Source: Bacteroidales bacterium (GTDB taxonomy: Bacteria; Bacteroidota; Bacteroidia; Bacteroidales; UBA932). From it: DNA of 36,697 nucleotides. The stretch lies in contig JAKSKD010000017.1 of assembly GCA_024401925.1 (NCBI GenBank), positions 1 to 36,697 on the forward strand, given 5' to 3'. The first letter of the stretch is position 1, and each line of letters opens with the position of its first letter. The translations under genes were made by a program, and so were the position numbers. The notes below the pieces were generated by a model. The model was given only the letters and a program-made list of their open reading frames with translations. It did no database searches and had not been told where the DNA came from. Positions 23,734-32,079 of the stretch are shown here, one piece after another.

Positions 23734-26121
23734 TCAGTCAAAAAAATGTTCTTCTTCGATATTCTCTCCAACAGCAGCGTCTTCGTCGCCTCCGCTGCAA
23801 TTCAGGTCAAGACTCATTCCCGGAGGCGCTATAAACTTGTCCATCTCACTGATTCCCAGCGTCCCGTCCTTGATTACCTTATTCATAAAAATCCCCCAGA
23901 TAGGAAGTGCCATATTGGCACCGCTTCCCAGCGCAAGGGTCTGGAAATGGATCTGACGGTCTTCCGCACCGGCCCAGATTCCCGCGGTAAGTGTCGGAGT
24001 GTAGCCAATAAACCAGCCGTCAGCGTGGTCATTGGTGGTACCTGTCTTTCCAGCAATCTCGCCCCTGAGACCATACCTGCTGCGTAGCCTGCTTCCAGTT
24101 CCCTGATTGACGACTCCCTGCATCAGATTGGCCATCAGATACGCAGTCTGCTCACTGATGGATTCCTTCTTCCGGTTCGTAAATTCCGACAGGACATTAC
24201 CCTGGCTGTCCTCAATTCTTGTCACATAGAGAGGGGTGATATAAACTCCCCTTGACGGGAATGTATTATACGCCGATACCATCTCAAAAAGCGATATGTC
24301 GGCCGATCCAACACATAAAGAAGGAACCTCGTCAATATGGGAGTGAATTCCCATCTTGTGCATCATCTGGGCCATAGCCTGCGGGCCGAACTGCTTCATC
24401 AAGAAAGCCGAAATATTATTGGAGCTGTTCGTCAGCCCCCATTTCAATGTAACTGTCCTTCCAATCCATTCCTCTTTATCTGTACTCTCAGGAGTCCAGA
24501 CATCTTCGTTGACAATAAACGACTGAGGCACATTCACAACCTTGTGGCAAGGGCTCAGGCCTTCCTGCATAGCCAACGTGTAGAGGAAAGGCTTGATGGT
24601 GGAGCCGACCTGACGCTTTCCCTGGCTTACATTGTCATATTTGAAATATTTGTAGTTCGGGCCTCCGACATATGCCTTCACGTGTCCGGTCTCAGGTTCG
24701 ATTGCAACAAAACCTGCCCTCAGGATAGATTTGTAGTAGCGGATGGAATCGTCAGGAGTCATCGTGACATCCCTGTATCCTTTCCCTTCCCAGTCAAAAA
24801 TCCTCATCTTCACAGGGACAGAGAAACTATTGGCAATTTCATCCTCGGAATACCCATCTTTCTTCATCATCCTGTATCTGTCACTCCAACGTCGTGCCTG
24901 CCTCATAAGTACATCTATCGTATGCTGGTCGATGTCATTTGAGAACGGAGCGTGGGTCTTGCCCTTCAAATCATTATTGAAATCCTTCTGGAGAGTCTTT
25001 CCAAGGTGCTCAGCAACTGCCTCCTCGGCATATTTCTGCATCCGGTAGTTGATGGTCGTATAAATCCTGAGTCCGTCAAGGTCAAGGTTGTACCTTTCTC
25101 CATTTGCCTTGGTGTTCTTATTGAGCCATCCGTAGAATTCATCATCAGCCCAGCGTAACGAATCTGCAGAGAAATCTTCAGGATTGGCATAAGAGGACCT
25201 TTTCGGTTTTTGGGCGTTCATCTCCCTCCTCAACATATCCCTGAAATATGGAGCCAGACCTGAATTGTGGTCCTGTACCTGATATGAAAGTGTGATAGGA
25301 ATCTGTTTGATGGAATCGGCCTCGGCCTTTGAAAGTCTGCGATACTCTTCAGCTACTCCGGCACGCCCCGGAAGTTTGGTCTTCACCATCCTGTCAATGA
25401 CAAGATTCCTCCTGGCGAGGGCCTTGTCCGGATTAAGCACCGGGTTATATCTGGTAGGCTTGTTCACCATTCCGATCAACATAGCGCTCTCCTCAAGCGT
25501 AAGTTCAAAAGGAAGTTTTGCAAAGAAAGTCTCGGAGGCCGCTCTGATTCCATATGCACTGCTTCCGAAGAATATGGAATTGAGATACATATCCAGTATT
25601 TCGTCCTTTGTGTAGTCTTTCTCCAATTTCACGGCTGTGATCCATTCCTTCATTTTGATCCAGACCATCTTTATCTTCGACCACCCCGGTATCTTGCTGT
25701 TTATCTCTTCACGCGGATAAAGTGTCTTGGCAAGCTGCTGCGTGATGGTACTGCCTCCTCCCTGACTTGAATCGTGAAGGAACAAAGTCTTAACAAATAC
25801 TCTGGCCAGACCGATCATATCTATTCCGGAATGGGAATAGAAACGGGCATCTTCCGTAGCTACCGCGGCGTGGATCAGGTATGGTGACAATTCCTCATAA
25901 CTGACATATGTCCTGTTCTCGACATGGAATGTCGTGAGAGTTTCGCCGTCCTCTGCAATTATCTGAGTCGCAAGCTTATTGTCCGGATTCTCCAATTCTT
26001 CGAAAGACGGAATCTTCGCGAAAAGGGCCACCATCAGGAGCAGGAAAAAAACCAGCCCTGCACCGCCCAGCAGAATAGTCCAAAACCACTTGATTATCTT
26101 CTTTTTAACTTCTTCTGTCAT
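23734..26121 (-). CDS. ponA: class A penicillin-binding protein (PBP1A type)
   Basis: A 795-residue bifunctional glycosyltransferase/transpeptidase. One membrane helix (about 10-34) is followed by the GT51 domain with catalytic E90 (AVATEDARFYSHSGID) and GGSTITQQLAK. A linker follows, then the transpeptidase with S507 (QVGSTIKPF), SSNN and K692 (GKTGTTNDHADGWF). The C-terminus is short and acidic, with no extra outer-membrane activator domain that I can see. ATG 26121 is chosen because a TTG at 26151 overlaps the -7 box. It leads ponA-ddl-prmC and is divergent from topA. Confidence 0.95.
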   Translation of the reverse strand: MTEEVKKKIIKWFWTILLGGAGLVFFLLLMVALFAKIPSFEELENPDNKLATQIIAEDGETLTTFHVENRTYVSYEELSPYLIHAAVATEDARFYSHSGIDMIGLARVFVKTLFLHDSSQGGGSTITQQLAKTLYPREEINSKIPGWSKIKMVWIKMKEWITAVKLEKDYTKDEILDMYLNSIFFGSSAYGIRAASETFFAKLPFELTLEESAMLIGMVNKPTRYNPVLNPDKALARRNLVIDRMVKTKLPGRAGVAEEYRRLSKAEADSIKQIPITLSYQVQDHNSGLAPYFRDMLRREMNAQKPKRSSYANPEDFSADSLRWADDEFYGWLNKNTKANGERYNLDLDGLRIYTTINYRMQKYAEEAVAEHLGKTLQKDFNNDLKGKTHAPFSNDIDQHTIDVLMRQARRWSDRYRMMKKDGYSEDEIANSFSVPVKMRIFDWEGKGYRDVTMTPDDSIRYYKSILRAGFVAIEPETGHVKAYVGGPNYKYFKYDNVSQGKRQVGSTIKPFLYTLAMQEGLSPCHKVVNVPQSFIVNEDVWTPESTDKEEWIGRTVTLKWGLTNSSNNISAFLMKQFGPQAMAQMMHKMGIHSHIDEVPSLCVGSADISLFEMVSAYNTFPSRGVYITPLYVTRIEDSQGNVLSEFTNRKKESISEQTAYLMANLMQGVVNQGTGSRLRSRYGLRGEIAGKTGTTNDHADGWFIGYTPTLTAGIWAGAEDRQIHFQTLALGSGANMALPIWGIFMNKVIKDGTLGISEMDKFIAPPGMSLDLNCSGGDEDAAVGENIEEEHFFD

Positions 26122-26148
26122 ACCCTTGGTTCCAATGTGTTTCAGTTG

Positions 26149-26156
26149 CAAAATTA
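26149..26156 (-). promoter_or_regulatory. -7 box of ponA-ddl-prmC
   Basis: TAATTTTG on the minus strand matches the consensus; the leader to ATG 26121 would be about 20-25 bases. It is only 5 bases from the divergent topA -7 box, so the two promoters must share the same DNA. Confidence 0.6.
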
Positions 26157-26161
26157 ACGAT

Positions 26162-26182
26162 TAAATTTGGAAAATAACTTTG
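26162..26182 (+). promoter_or_regulatory. topA promoter, two alternative -7 boxes
   Basis: TAAATTTG (26162-26169) and TAACTTTG (26175-26182) both match TAnnTTTG. TTTC at 26140-26143, 18 bases before the first, is a partial -33. Leader length to ATG 26224 would be 35-50 bases. Confidence 0.55.
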
Positions 26183-26223
26183 ATTATGCTTTTCTTTGCA
26201 GTCTGGAAAACAAAACAGACGAT

Positions 26224-28479
26224 ATGGAGGGAAAAAATCTTGTAATTGTCGAGTCTCCCGGAAAAGTCAAGACTATCGAAAAATATCTGGGCAAAGATTA
26301 TACCGTAAGAGCCAGCATAGGGCACATCCGTGATCTTCAGGAAAAGAAACTCAGCATCGATATGGAACACGGTTTTGCTCCTGAATATGTTGTTCCTGCC
26401 GGGAAGAAAAAATTGGTTTCAGAGCTGACAAAACTCGCACATGATGCCGATACAGTTTGGCTGGCATCCGATGAAGACCGTGAAGGAGAAGCCATATCCT
26501 GGCATCTTTCTGAGACACTGCGCCTGGACCCGGCCAAGACCAGGCGCATCGTTTTCCACGAAATCACAAAAACGGCAATCCAAAACGCCATCGAGCACCC
26601 GAGAGATATAGATATGAACCTTGTCAATGCCCAGCAGGCCCGCCGCGTGTTGGACAGACTGGTGGGATTTGAACTTTCCCCTATACTATGGAGAAAGGTT
26701 CAGCCGAGGCTTTCTGCAGGAAGGGTTCAGTCAGTCGCATTGAGGCTTATTGTAGATAAAGAGCGCGAGATTCTGGCATTCAAGAATGAGCCGTATTATA
26801 AAGTGGAAGCCATCTTCTCTCCAAAAATCAAGGCTCAGCTCGACACTCGTTTCAAGGACGAAGCAGAAACCAGAAAATTCCTTGAGGACAGCATTGGTGC
26901 CACATACACGGTTGGCTCAATTGAAGAAAAAGAAGGTCGCAGGTTCCCTGCCGCACCGTTCACGACTTCCACTCTCCAGCAGGAAGCCGGACGCAAACTC
27001 CATCTTCCTGTAAGTGTGACAATGCGCATCGCACAGAGCCTTTATGAAAGAGGACTCATCACATATATGCGTACCGACTCCACCAATCTTTCATCGTTGG
27101 CTATCAATACTTCCAGGACATTCATAACCAATAATTTCGGCGAGAATTACTCCCACCCGCGCCAGTTTACCACAAAGGCCAAGGGCGCACAGGAGGCACA
27201 CGAGGCCATCCGCCCTACTTTCATTGAAAATGTAGAAATCAGCGGCACCGCCCAGGAGCAGAAACTTTATTCCCTGATATGGAAGCGCACAGTTGCATCA
27301 CAAATGGCAGAAGCCCAGCTGATGAACACAAATATTAAAGTCGATTCGGACAAACGCCCCGAGAAATACAACATACAGGCATCGCGCATTCTCTTTGACG
27401 GCTTCCTGAAGGTTTATATGGAAAGTGTTGAAGATGAGGTAGAAGACGAGGAGAACACATCCCTGCCGGCCCTCAGGAAAGGTGATATTCTGAAGGATAC
27501 ACTCATTTCTGCAGAATGCAAGTTCACCCAGGCTCCGTCCCGTTACTCCGAGCCTTCTCTCGTCAAGAAACTTGAAGAACTCGGAATCGGACGTCCGTCC
27601 ACATACGCGCCTACTATTTCCACTCTTACTACAGGACGTGGATATGTCACTAAAGGGGACAAGGAAGGGAAAAAAGTCACTGTCACAAATCTTGCCCTGA
27701 AGAATTCAGAAATCACCACGAAGCAGAAAATTGAAGTGATAGGCTCCGAGAAGGGGAAACTGCTCCCTCAGGAAATAGGAATGATTGTTACGGATTATCT
27801 GGTGAAGAATTTCACGGATGTACTCGACTACGATTTTACGGCAAATGTCGAACAGGATTTTGATGAAGTGGCAGAGGGAAAGAAAATATGGAATGAAATG
27901 ATTTCCGATTTCTATACCCCGTTCCATTCCAAGGTCGAGGAATCACTGAAGGACAATGACTACAGCAGCCACGTAAGCCGTGAGGTCGGCATCGCTCCTG
28001 ACGGGGAAAAATTGATTGCAAAATTCGGAAAATTCGGTCCGTATATTCAGAAAGGAGACCCTGAAAAGCGTCAGTTTGCAAATTTGGGGAAGGGAATGCT
28101 GATTGAAAATATCACACTCGAAGAAGCGCTCAAACTGTTTGAACTTCCAAGGACCTTAGGCGAATACAATGGAAATGAAGTCATCGCCACAAAAGGACGT
28201 TTCGGTCCATACCTGAAATATGGCAGTAAAAACATATCTCTGCCAAAGAATGCAGATCCTCTCAAGATAACTCTCGAGGAATGCATCGCCCTGATCGATA
28301 ATGAAAGTAAAGGGCAGACCGCCGGTCCGATAGCCCGATTCGGAGACATCCAAATTCTGAACGGCAGGTATGGCCCTTATATAAAGGCCGGTGGAAAAAA
28401 TTACCGCATTCCTAAAGGGAAGGACCCGGCAACTTTGACCGAAATGGAATGCAAGGATATAATCAGCCAAGCAAAATAA
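26224..28479 (+). CDS. topA: DNA topoisomerase I
   Basis: A 751-residue type IA topoisomerase that relaxes negative supercoils. The Toprim domain starts NLVIVESPGKVKTIEKYLG, with acidic residues in ASDEDREGEAISWH. The active-site tyrosine is Y281 in LITYMRTDSTNL. There are no zinc-finger CxxC pairs. Instead, the C-terminus has three GPY-containing repeats (KFGKFGPYIQKG near 600, TKGRFGPYLKYG near 656, NGRYGPYIKAG near 713), typical of this phylum's TopA. The TTG at 26167 lies inside the first -7 box, so ATG 26224 is the start. lrp begins 5 bases after the stop. Confidence 0.96.
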   Translation: MEGKNLVIVESPGKVKTIEKYLGKDYTVRASIGHIRDLQEKKLSIDMEHGFAPEYVVPAGKKKLVSELTKLAHDADTVWLASDEDREGEAISWHLSETLRLDPAKTRRIVFHEITKTAIQNAIEHPRDIDMNLVNAQQARRVLDRLVGFELSPILWRKVQPRLSAGRVQSVALRLIVDKEREILAFKNEPYYKVEAIFSPKIKAQLDTRFKDEAETRKFLEDSIGATYTVGSIEEKEGRRFPAAPFTTSTLQQEAGRKLHLPVSVTMRIAQSLYERGLITYMRTDSTNLSSLAINTSRTFITNNFGENYSHPRQFTTKAKGAQEAHEAIRPTFIENVEISGTAQEQKLYSLIWKRTVASQMAEAQLMNTNIKVDSDKRPEKYNIQASRILFDGFLKVYMESVEDEVEDEENTSLPALRKGDILKDTLISAECKFTQAPSRYSEPSLVKKLEELGIGRPSTYAPTISTLTTGRGYVTKGDKEGKKVTVTNLALKNSEITTKQKIEVIGSEKGKLLPQEIGMIVTDYLVKNFTDVLDYDFTANVEQDFDEVAEGKKIWNEMISDFYTPFHSKVEESLKDNDYSSHVSREVGIAPDGEKLIAKFGKFGPYIQKGDPEKRQFANLGKGMLIENITLEEALKLFELPRTLGEYNGNEVIATKGRFGPYLKYGSKNISLPKNADPLKITLEECIALIDNESKGQTAGPIARFGDIQILNGRYGPYIKAGGKNYRIPKGKDPATLTEMECKDIISQAK

Positions 28480-28484
28480 GAATT

Positions 28485-28973
28485 ATGTCTTCCTATCAGA
28501 TTGACTCAATCGACCAGAAAATCCTGACTCTACTGGCACAGGATGCGAGAAAACCTTTTTTGGAAATCGCTCGCGAGTGTGGCGTTTCCGGAGCGGCCAT
28601 CCACCAACGCGTAAAGAAACTTGAGGCCTACGGCGTCATTTCCGGTTCGCGTGCAATCATCAAACCTTCAGCTCTCGGTCTGGATGTATGCGCCTTCATT
28701 ACCGTGTCCCTGTCCGAAAACAACAAATATCCGGAAGTAATCAATGCTCTCAAACATGTCGAGGAAATAGTCGAATGCCATTTCGTGACAGGCAAGGCGG
28801 CACTTCTGCTCAAAGTCTTCTGCTTTGACAACGAACACCTTATGGATGTCCTTCTCAACACCATCCAGAAAGTGCCTTACATACAGTCCACCGATACAAT
28901 GATCTCACTTGAAGAAGTTTTCGAACGTCAGGTATGGGTGAAGAGCAAGCGCTCAGCCAAGTCCAAATCCTGA
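28485..28973 (+). CDS. Lrp/AsnC-family transcription regulator
   Basis: A 162-residue regulator. A winged helix-turn-helix (about 5-55: IDSIDQKILTLLAQDARKPFLEIARECGVSGAAIHQRVKKLEAYGVI) precedes the ligand-sensing RAM domain (about 65-150), which forms dimers and octamers and usually senses amino acids. Its targets are unknown. It is 5 bases downstream of topA and so likely co-transcribed; ATG 28485 avoids the 30-base overlap of a longer frame. Its 3' end runs 46 bases into convergent ispD. Confidence 0.92.
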   Translation: MSSYQIDSIDQKILTLLAQDARKPFLEIARECGVSGAAIHQRVKKLEAYGVISGSRAIIKPSALGLDVCAFITVSLSENNKYPEVINALKHVEEIVECHFVTGKAALLLKVFCFDNEHLMDVLLNTIQKVPYIQSTDTMISLEEVFERQVWVKSKRSAKSKS

Positions 28974-29626
28974 GGTGTAGTGATTTTGATATTGTACCTC
29001 TCTCCTTCGATATAGGTGAGAGGTATTCCTTTTTTCTCAGCCACTGACGCATCATCAGTGAACGCTGTGTCAAAAGGTAGAGCATATGCCAGCTTCAAAT
29101 CATCCGATTTGAAAAACTGGGGAGTTTGGGCGCCAAAAACGCTTGCTCTGTCCACATACGCCCCTTTTACAGGGAACAGTCGGCCTCCTTCTTTTCGAAG
29201 AACCTTCAATGTGTCAATCATAGGAACGACAGGAATCACGGCACGTTCGGACTCCATCATCAGCAGCATCGAACGTATCAGCTCCTCCGTGACGAGAGGT
29301 CTCACGCCATCGTGGACCGCTATAATTACACCTTCCGGAATCTTCTCCAAAGCGTTTTTTACAGAGTGGAATCTTGTTATCCCTCCCTCGACGATCAGTT
29401 GCGTAAAAGAAAATCCGACCTTCAGGCAATAGTCCTTCCAGGTCTTGATATAGTCTTTGGGGAGAACCGTGACAATATGCACGTCAGGCACTGCAGATAT
29501 GAACTTTTCGATACTTCTCTGGAGTATCGCGCGGCCTCCGAGTTCCAAAAACTGCTTGGGTGTACTGGAGCCCATTCTGGTTCCACTTCCGCCCGCAACG
29601 ATTATTGCATAAAATTTGCTTGACAT
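28928..29626 (-). CDS. ispD: 2-C-methyl-D-erythritol 4-phosphate cytidylyltransferase
   Basis: A 232-residue enzyme of the non-mevalonate isoprenoid pathway, which supplies undecaprenyl phosphate and menaquinone side chains. It transfers CMP from CTP to MEP. The CTP-binding loop GGSGTRMG (12-19) with K24 (PKQF), VHDGVRPLV, and TDDASVAEKKG are all characteristic. ATG 29626 is used; a TTG at 29647 falls in the promoter. It is a single gene whose last 46 bases overlap the end of the Lrp gene on the other strand. Confidence 0.95.
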   Translation of the reverse strand: MSSKFYAIIVAGGSGTRMGSSTPKQFLELGGRAILQRSIEKFISAVPDVHIVTVLPKDYIKTWKDYCLKVGFSFTQLIVEGGITRFHSVKNALEKIPEGVIIAVHDGVRPLVTEELIRSMLLMMESERAVIPVVPMIDTLKVLRKEGGRLFPVKGAYVDRASVFGAQTPQFFKSDDLKLAYALPFDTAFTDDASVAEKKGIPLTYIEGERYNIKITTPQDLDLAERLLFTHT

Positions 29627-29644
29627 ATGCGCTTGATATTGCAA

Positions 29645-29652
29645 CAAAAATA
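29645..29652 (-). promoter_or_regulatory. -7 box of ispD
   Basis: TATTTTTG on the minus strand matches the consensus, 18 bases before ATG 29626. It is divergent from the mreB promoter region. Confidence 0.55.
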
Positions 29653-29664
29653 AACTTTTTTTCG

Positions 29665-29672
29665 TACATTTA
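29665..29672 (+). promoter_or_regulatory. weak candidate -7 box of the mre operon
   Basis: TACATTTA differs from the consensus at its last base and follows a T-rich tract. It lies 36 bases before the mreB ATG. It is the best candidate in the gap, but not a clear match. Confidence 0.3.
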
Positions 29673-29708
29673 CACGATTCTTTTCGAACTAAGACTTACA
29701 CCTAGAAT

Positions 29709-30731
29709 ATGGCATTTTCATTTTTGAACCAAGAACTGGCAATTGACCTCGGAACAGCCAATACAGTCATCCTGATGAATGATCAGGTTGTCCTCGACGA
29801 ACCGAGTATAGTTGCTATTGACAATCATAACGGCAAATGCATCGCACTTGGGAAAAGAGCCAAGCTGATGCATGAGAGAGTCAATCCCGGAGTCAAGACA
29901 ATCCGTCCTCTCCGCGATGGTGTGATTGCAGACTTCAATGCTGCCGAGATGATGATACGCGGATTCATCAAACAGGTGAACAGCAAGCATCACTCAATCT
30001 TCACACCGAACCTCAAGGTGGTTGTCGGAATTCCTTCAGGAAGTACCGAAGTGGAAATCCGAGCCGTCAGGGATTCTTCCGAGCACGCAGGTGCAAGAGA
30101 CGTGTATTTAATTTATGAACCTATGGCCGCCGCTCTCGGTATCGGTCTCGATGTAGAGGCGCCAAAGGGCAATATGGTTGTCGATATAGGTGGCGGCACC
30201 ACTGAGATTGCAGTCATCTCGCTCGGCGGCATCGTCATCCAGGACAGCATCCGAACTGCCGGAGACGAATTCACAGCAGATATCCAGAATTATCTTCGTC
30301 AGCAGCACAACATCAAGGTAGGAGAAATCACAGCCGAACAAATCAAGGTGGGTGTCGGAGCTGTAATTTCTGACCTCAAGGAAGAACCGAAACCGATGGT
30401 TGTCAGGGGTCCTAACCTTATGACCGCGCATCCTGTTGATGCCAGCGTGACATATCAGGAAATCGCACACTGCATCGATAAATCTGTTGCCAAGATTGAA
30501 ACGTCAATCCTTCGCGTGATGGAACAGACTCCTCCGGAGTTGTATTCCGATATCATCACCAATGGGATCTTCTTATCCGGCGGCGGAGCACTGCTCAGGG
30601 GCCTTGCACAAAGGTTCTCAGAAAAAATCAATATTCCTTTCCACGTTGCTGAAGACCCTCTTCATGCTGTTGCGAGAGGAACCTGTATCGCACTCAAGAA
30701 TACTGACCATTACTCGTTCCTGATGCGATAG
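29709..30731 (+). CDS. mreB: rod-shape actin homologue MreB
   Basis: A 340-residue bacterial actin that polymerises on the inner membrane and guides side-wall synthesis. Nucleotide-binding motifs are DLGTANT (13-19), VGIPSGSTEVE, DIGGGTTEIAVISLGG and FLSGGGALLRGL. The hydrophobic N-terminus (MAFSFLNQEL) may bind membrane. It is the first of five contiguous morphogenesis genes, and mreC begins on the very next base after its stop. Confidence 0.97.
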   Translation: MAFSFLNQELAIDLGTANTVILMNDQVVLDEPSIVAIDNHNGKCIALGKRAKLMHERVNPGVKTIRPLRDGVIADFNAAEMMIRGFIKQVNSKHHSIFTPNLKVVVGIPSGSTEVEIRAVRDSSEHAGARDVYLIYEPMAAALGIGLDVEAPKGNMVVDIGGGTTEIAVISLGGIVIQDSIRTAGDEFTADIQNYLRQQHNIKVGEITAEQIKVGVGAVISDLKEEPKPMVVRGPNLMTAHPVDASVTYQEIAHCIDKSVAKIETSILRVMEQTPPELYSDIITNGIFLSGGGALLRGLAQRFSEKINIPFHVAEDPLHAVARGTCIALKNTDHYSFLMR

Positions 30732-31550
30732 ATGCCTAAGAACAAAAGAATACTTTCAGTGATATTCAGCGCAGCAGTCTTCCTGGTTTTGGAAATTGCT
30801 GCGTTTGCTATGCTGAATAATTCCGGAAGGTTCCAGAGCCTTTGGTTTTCACGGATAGGCCACAAAGTAATGGCCAACGTCTGGGGCAACAGCGAAAGCA
30901 TCAAGGATTATTTCGGGCTCAAGGAGAAGAATCAGGAACTTATGGTGAAAAATTTCCAGCTCTCAGAGGAACTTCGCGCCTACAAGGAGAAATACGGTCT
31001 GCCGGATGTCACTGCAAGTGATGACGATTTTAGTTATTTACTTGCCGGCATCATAAAAATAAGCCGTAACTCCCAGCATAATTACATAATCATAGACAAA
31101 GGCTATGAAGACGGTGTCACACCTCAGAGCGGACTTATTACGGACAAAGGAGTGGTCGGAATAATCAATTCAGTTGAAAGCCACTATTCTTTCGCTCTAT
31201 CGCTTATGAACACAGCGGTCAGCGTCAGCGCAAGGATAGGCCGCGACGGAGGCACAGGTCCCCTTGTATGGGACGGGAAAAGGTCCAACGGAGCGACACT
31301 GAAAGAAATACCCCTCCACTTCAAGTTTGAGGTTGGGGATACTGTGTGGACCAGCGGATACTCCGCCATTTTTCCAAAAGACATACCGCTTGGAATCATC
31401 GACGGATCAAAGATAATCAATGGGGCCATCAATGAATGCAGCGTCACTTTATTTGAGGATTTCAAGTCATTGAAATATGTTACCGTAGTAACCAACACCG
31501 GCCGGGACGAGATATTAAGTCTTGAGAACAGTGATATTATTGAGGACTAA
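30732..31550 (+). CDS. mreC: rod-shape protein MreC
   Basis: A 272-residue bitopic protein. A membrane helix (about 8-28) is followed by a coiled coil (about 60-95, EKNQELMVKNFQLSEELRAYKEKYG) and the periplasmic beta-barrel pair that contacts PBP2. The conserved stretches IDKGYEDGVTPQSGLITDKGVVGII and TSGYSAIFPKDIPLGII are clear. It follows mreB without a gap; mreD begins 4 bases after it. Confidence 0.95.
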   Translation: MPKNKRILSVIFSAAVFLVLEIAAFAMLNNSGRFQSLWFSRIGHKVMANVWGNSESIKDYFGLKEKNQELMVKNFQLSEELRAYKEKYGLPDVTASDDDFSYLLAGIIKISRNSQHNYIIIDKGYEDGVTPQSGLITDKGVVGIINSVESHYSFALSLMNTAVSVSARIGRDGGTGPLVWDGKRSNGATLKEIPLHFKFEVGDTVWTSGYSAIFPKDIPLGIIDGSKIINGAINECSVTLFEDFKSLKYVTVVTNTGRDEILSLENSDIIED

Positions 31551-31554
31551 GGCA

Positions 31555-32079
31555 ATGAAGACAGAACACTATTTCCTTACATTCTTCATCCTGACAGTTG
31601 CACAGATTCTGGTATGCAACTACCTGAACCTGTCCCACTACATCACCCTCTCATTCCTTCCACTGCTGGTGCTATGTATCCCCATTAGGTACGGCACAAT
31701 CCCGTCAATGCTTGTCGCTTTTGCCGCCGGTCTCTCCGTCGACATATTCTCCGAAGGCATTATCGGACTCAACGCGCTTGCGCTGGTACCCGTAGCCGCA
31801 TTACGCATCCCGATTATCAGAGCAGTGTTCGGAACAGGATTGCTCGCCAGGGGAGAGGACTTGTCCGTAGAGAAACACGGCCTCTTAAAGATATCTACCG
31901 CCATTCTTATTTCTCAATCCATTTTCCTGGTTCTGTATATTTGGGCCGATGGGGCAGGAATGCGTACCTTTGCCTTCAATCTGCTGAAATTTCTCTGTTC
32001 CCTCGGAGCAGGATTCGTGCTATCTATTTTCATACTTTTTTCAATTTTCAGCAACATCAAGGAAAGTAAATGGAAATAA
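31555..32079 (+). CDS. mreD: rod-shape protein MreD
   Basis: A 174-residue hydrophobic protein with about five membrane segments. It is poorly conserved in sequence, and is identified by size, topology and position between mreC and mrdA. ATG 31555 is preferred to an upstream in-frame start inside mreC. Its 3' end overlaps mrdA by 10 bases. Confidence 0.88.
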   Translation: MKTEHYFLTFFILTVAQILVCNYLNLSHYITLSFLPLLVLCIPIRYGTIPSMLVAFAAGLSVDIFSEGIIGLNALALVPVAALRIPIIRAVFGTGLLARGEDLSVEKHGLLKISTAILISQSIFLVLYIWADGAGMRTFAFNLLKFLCSLGAGFVLSIFILFSIFSNIKESKWK

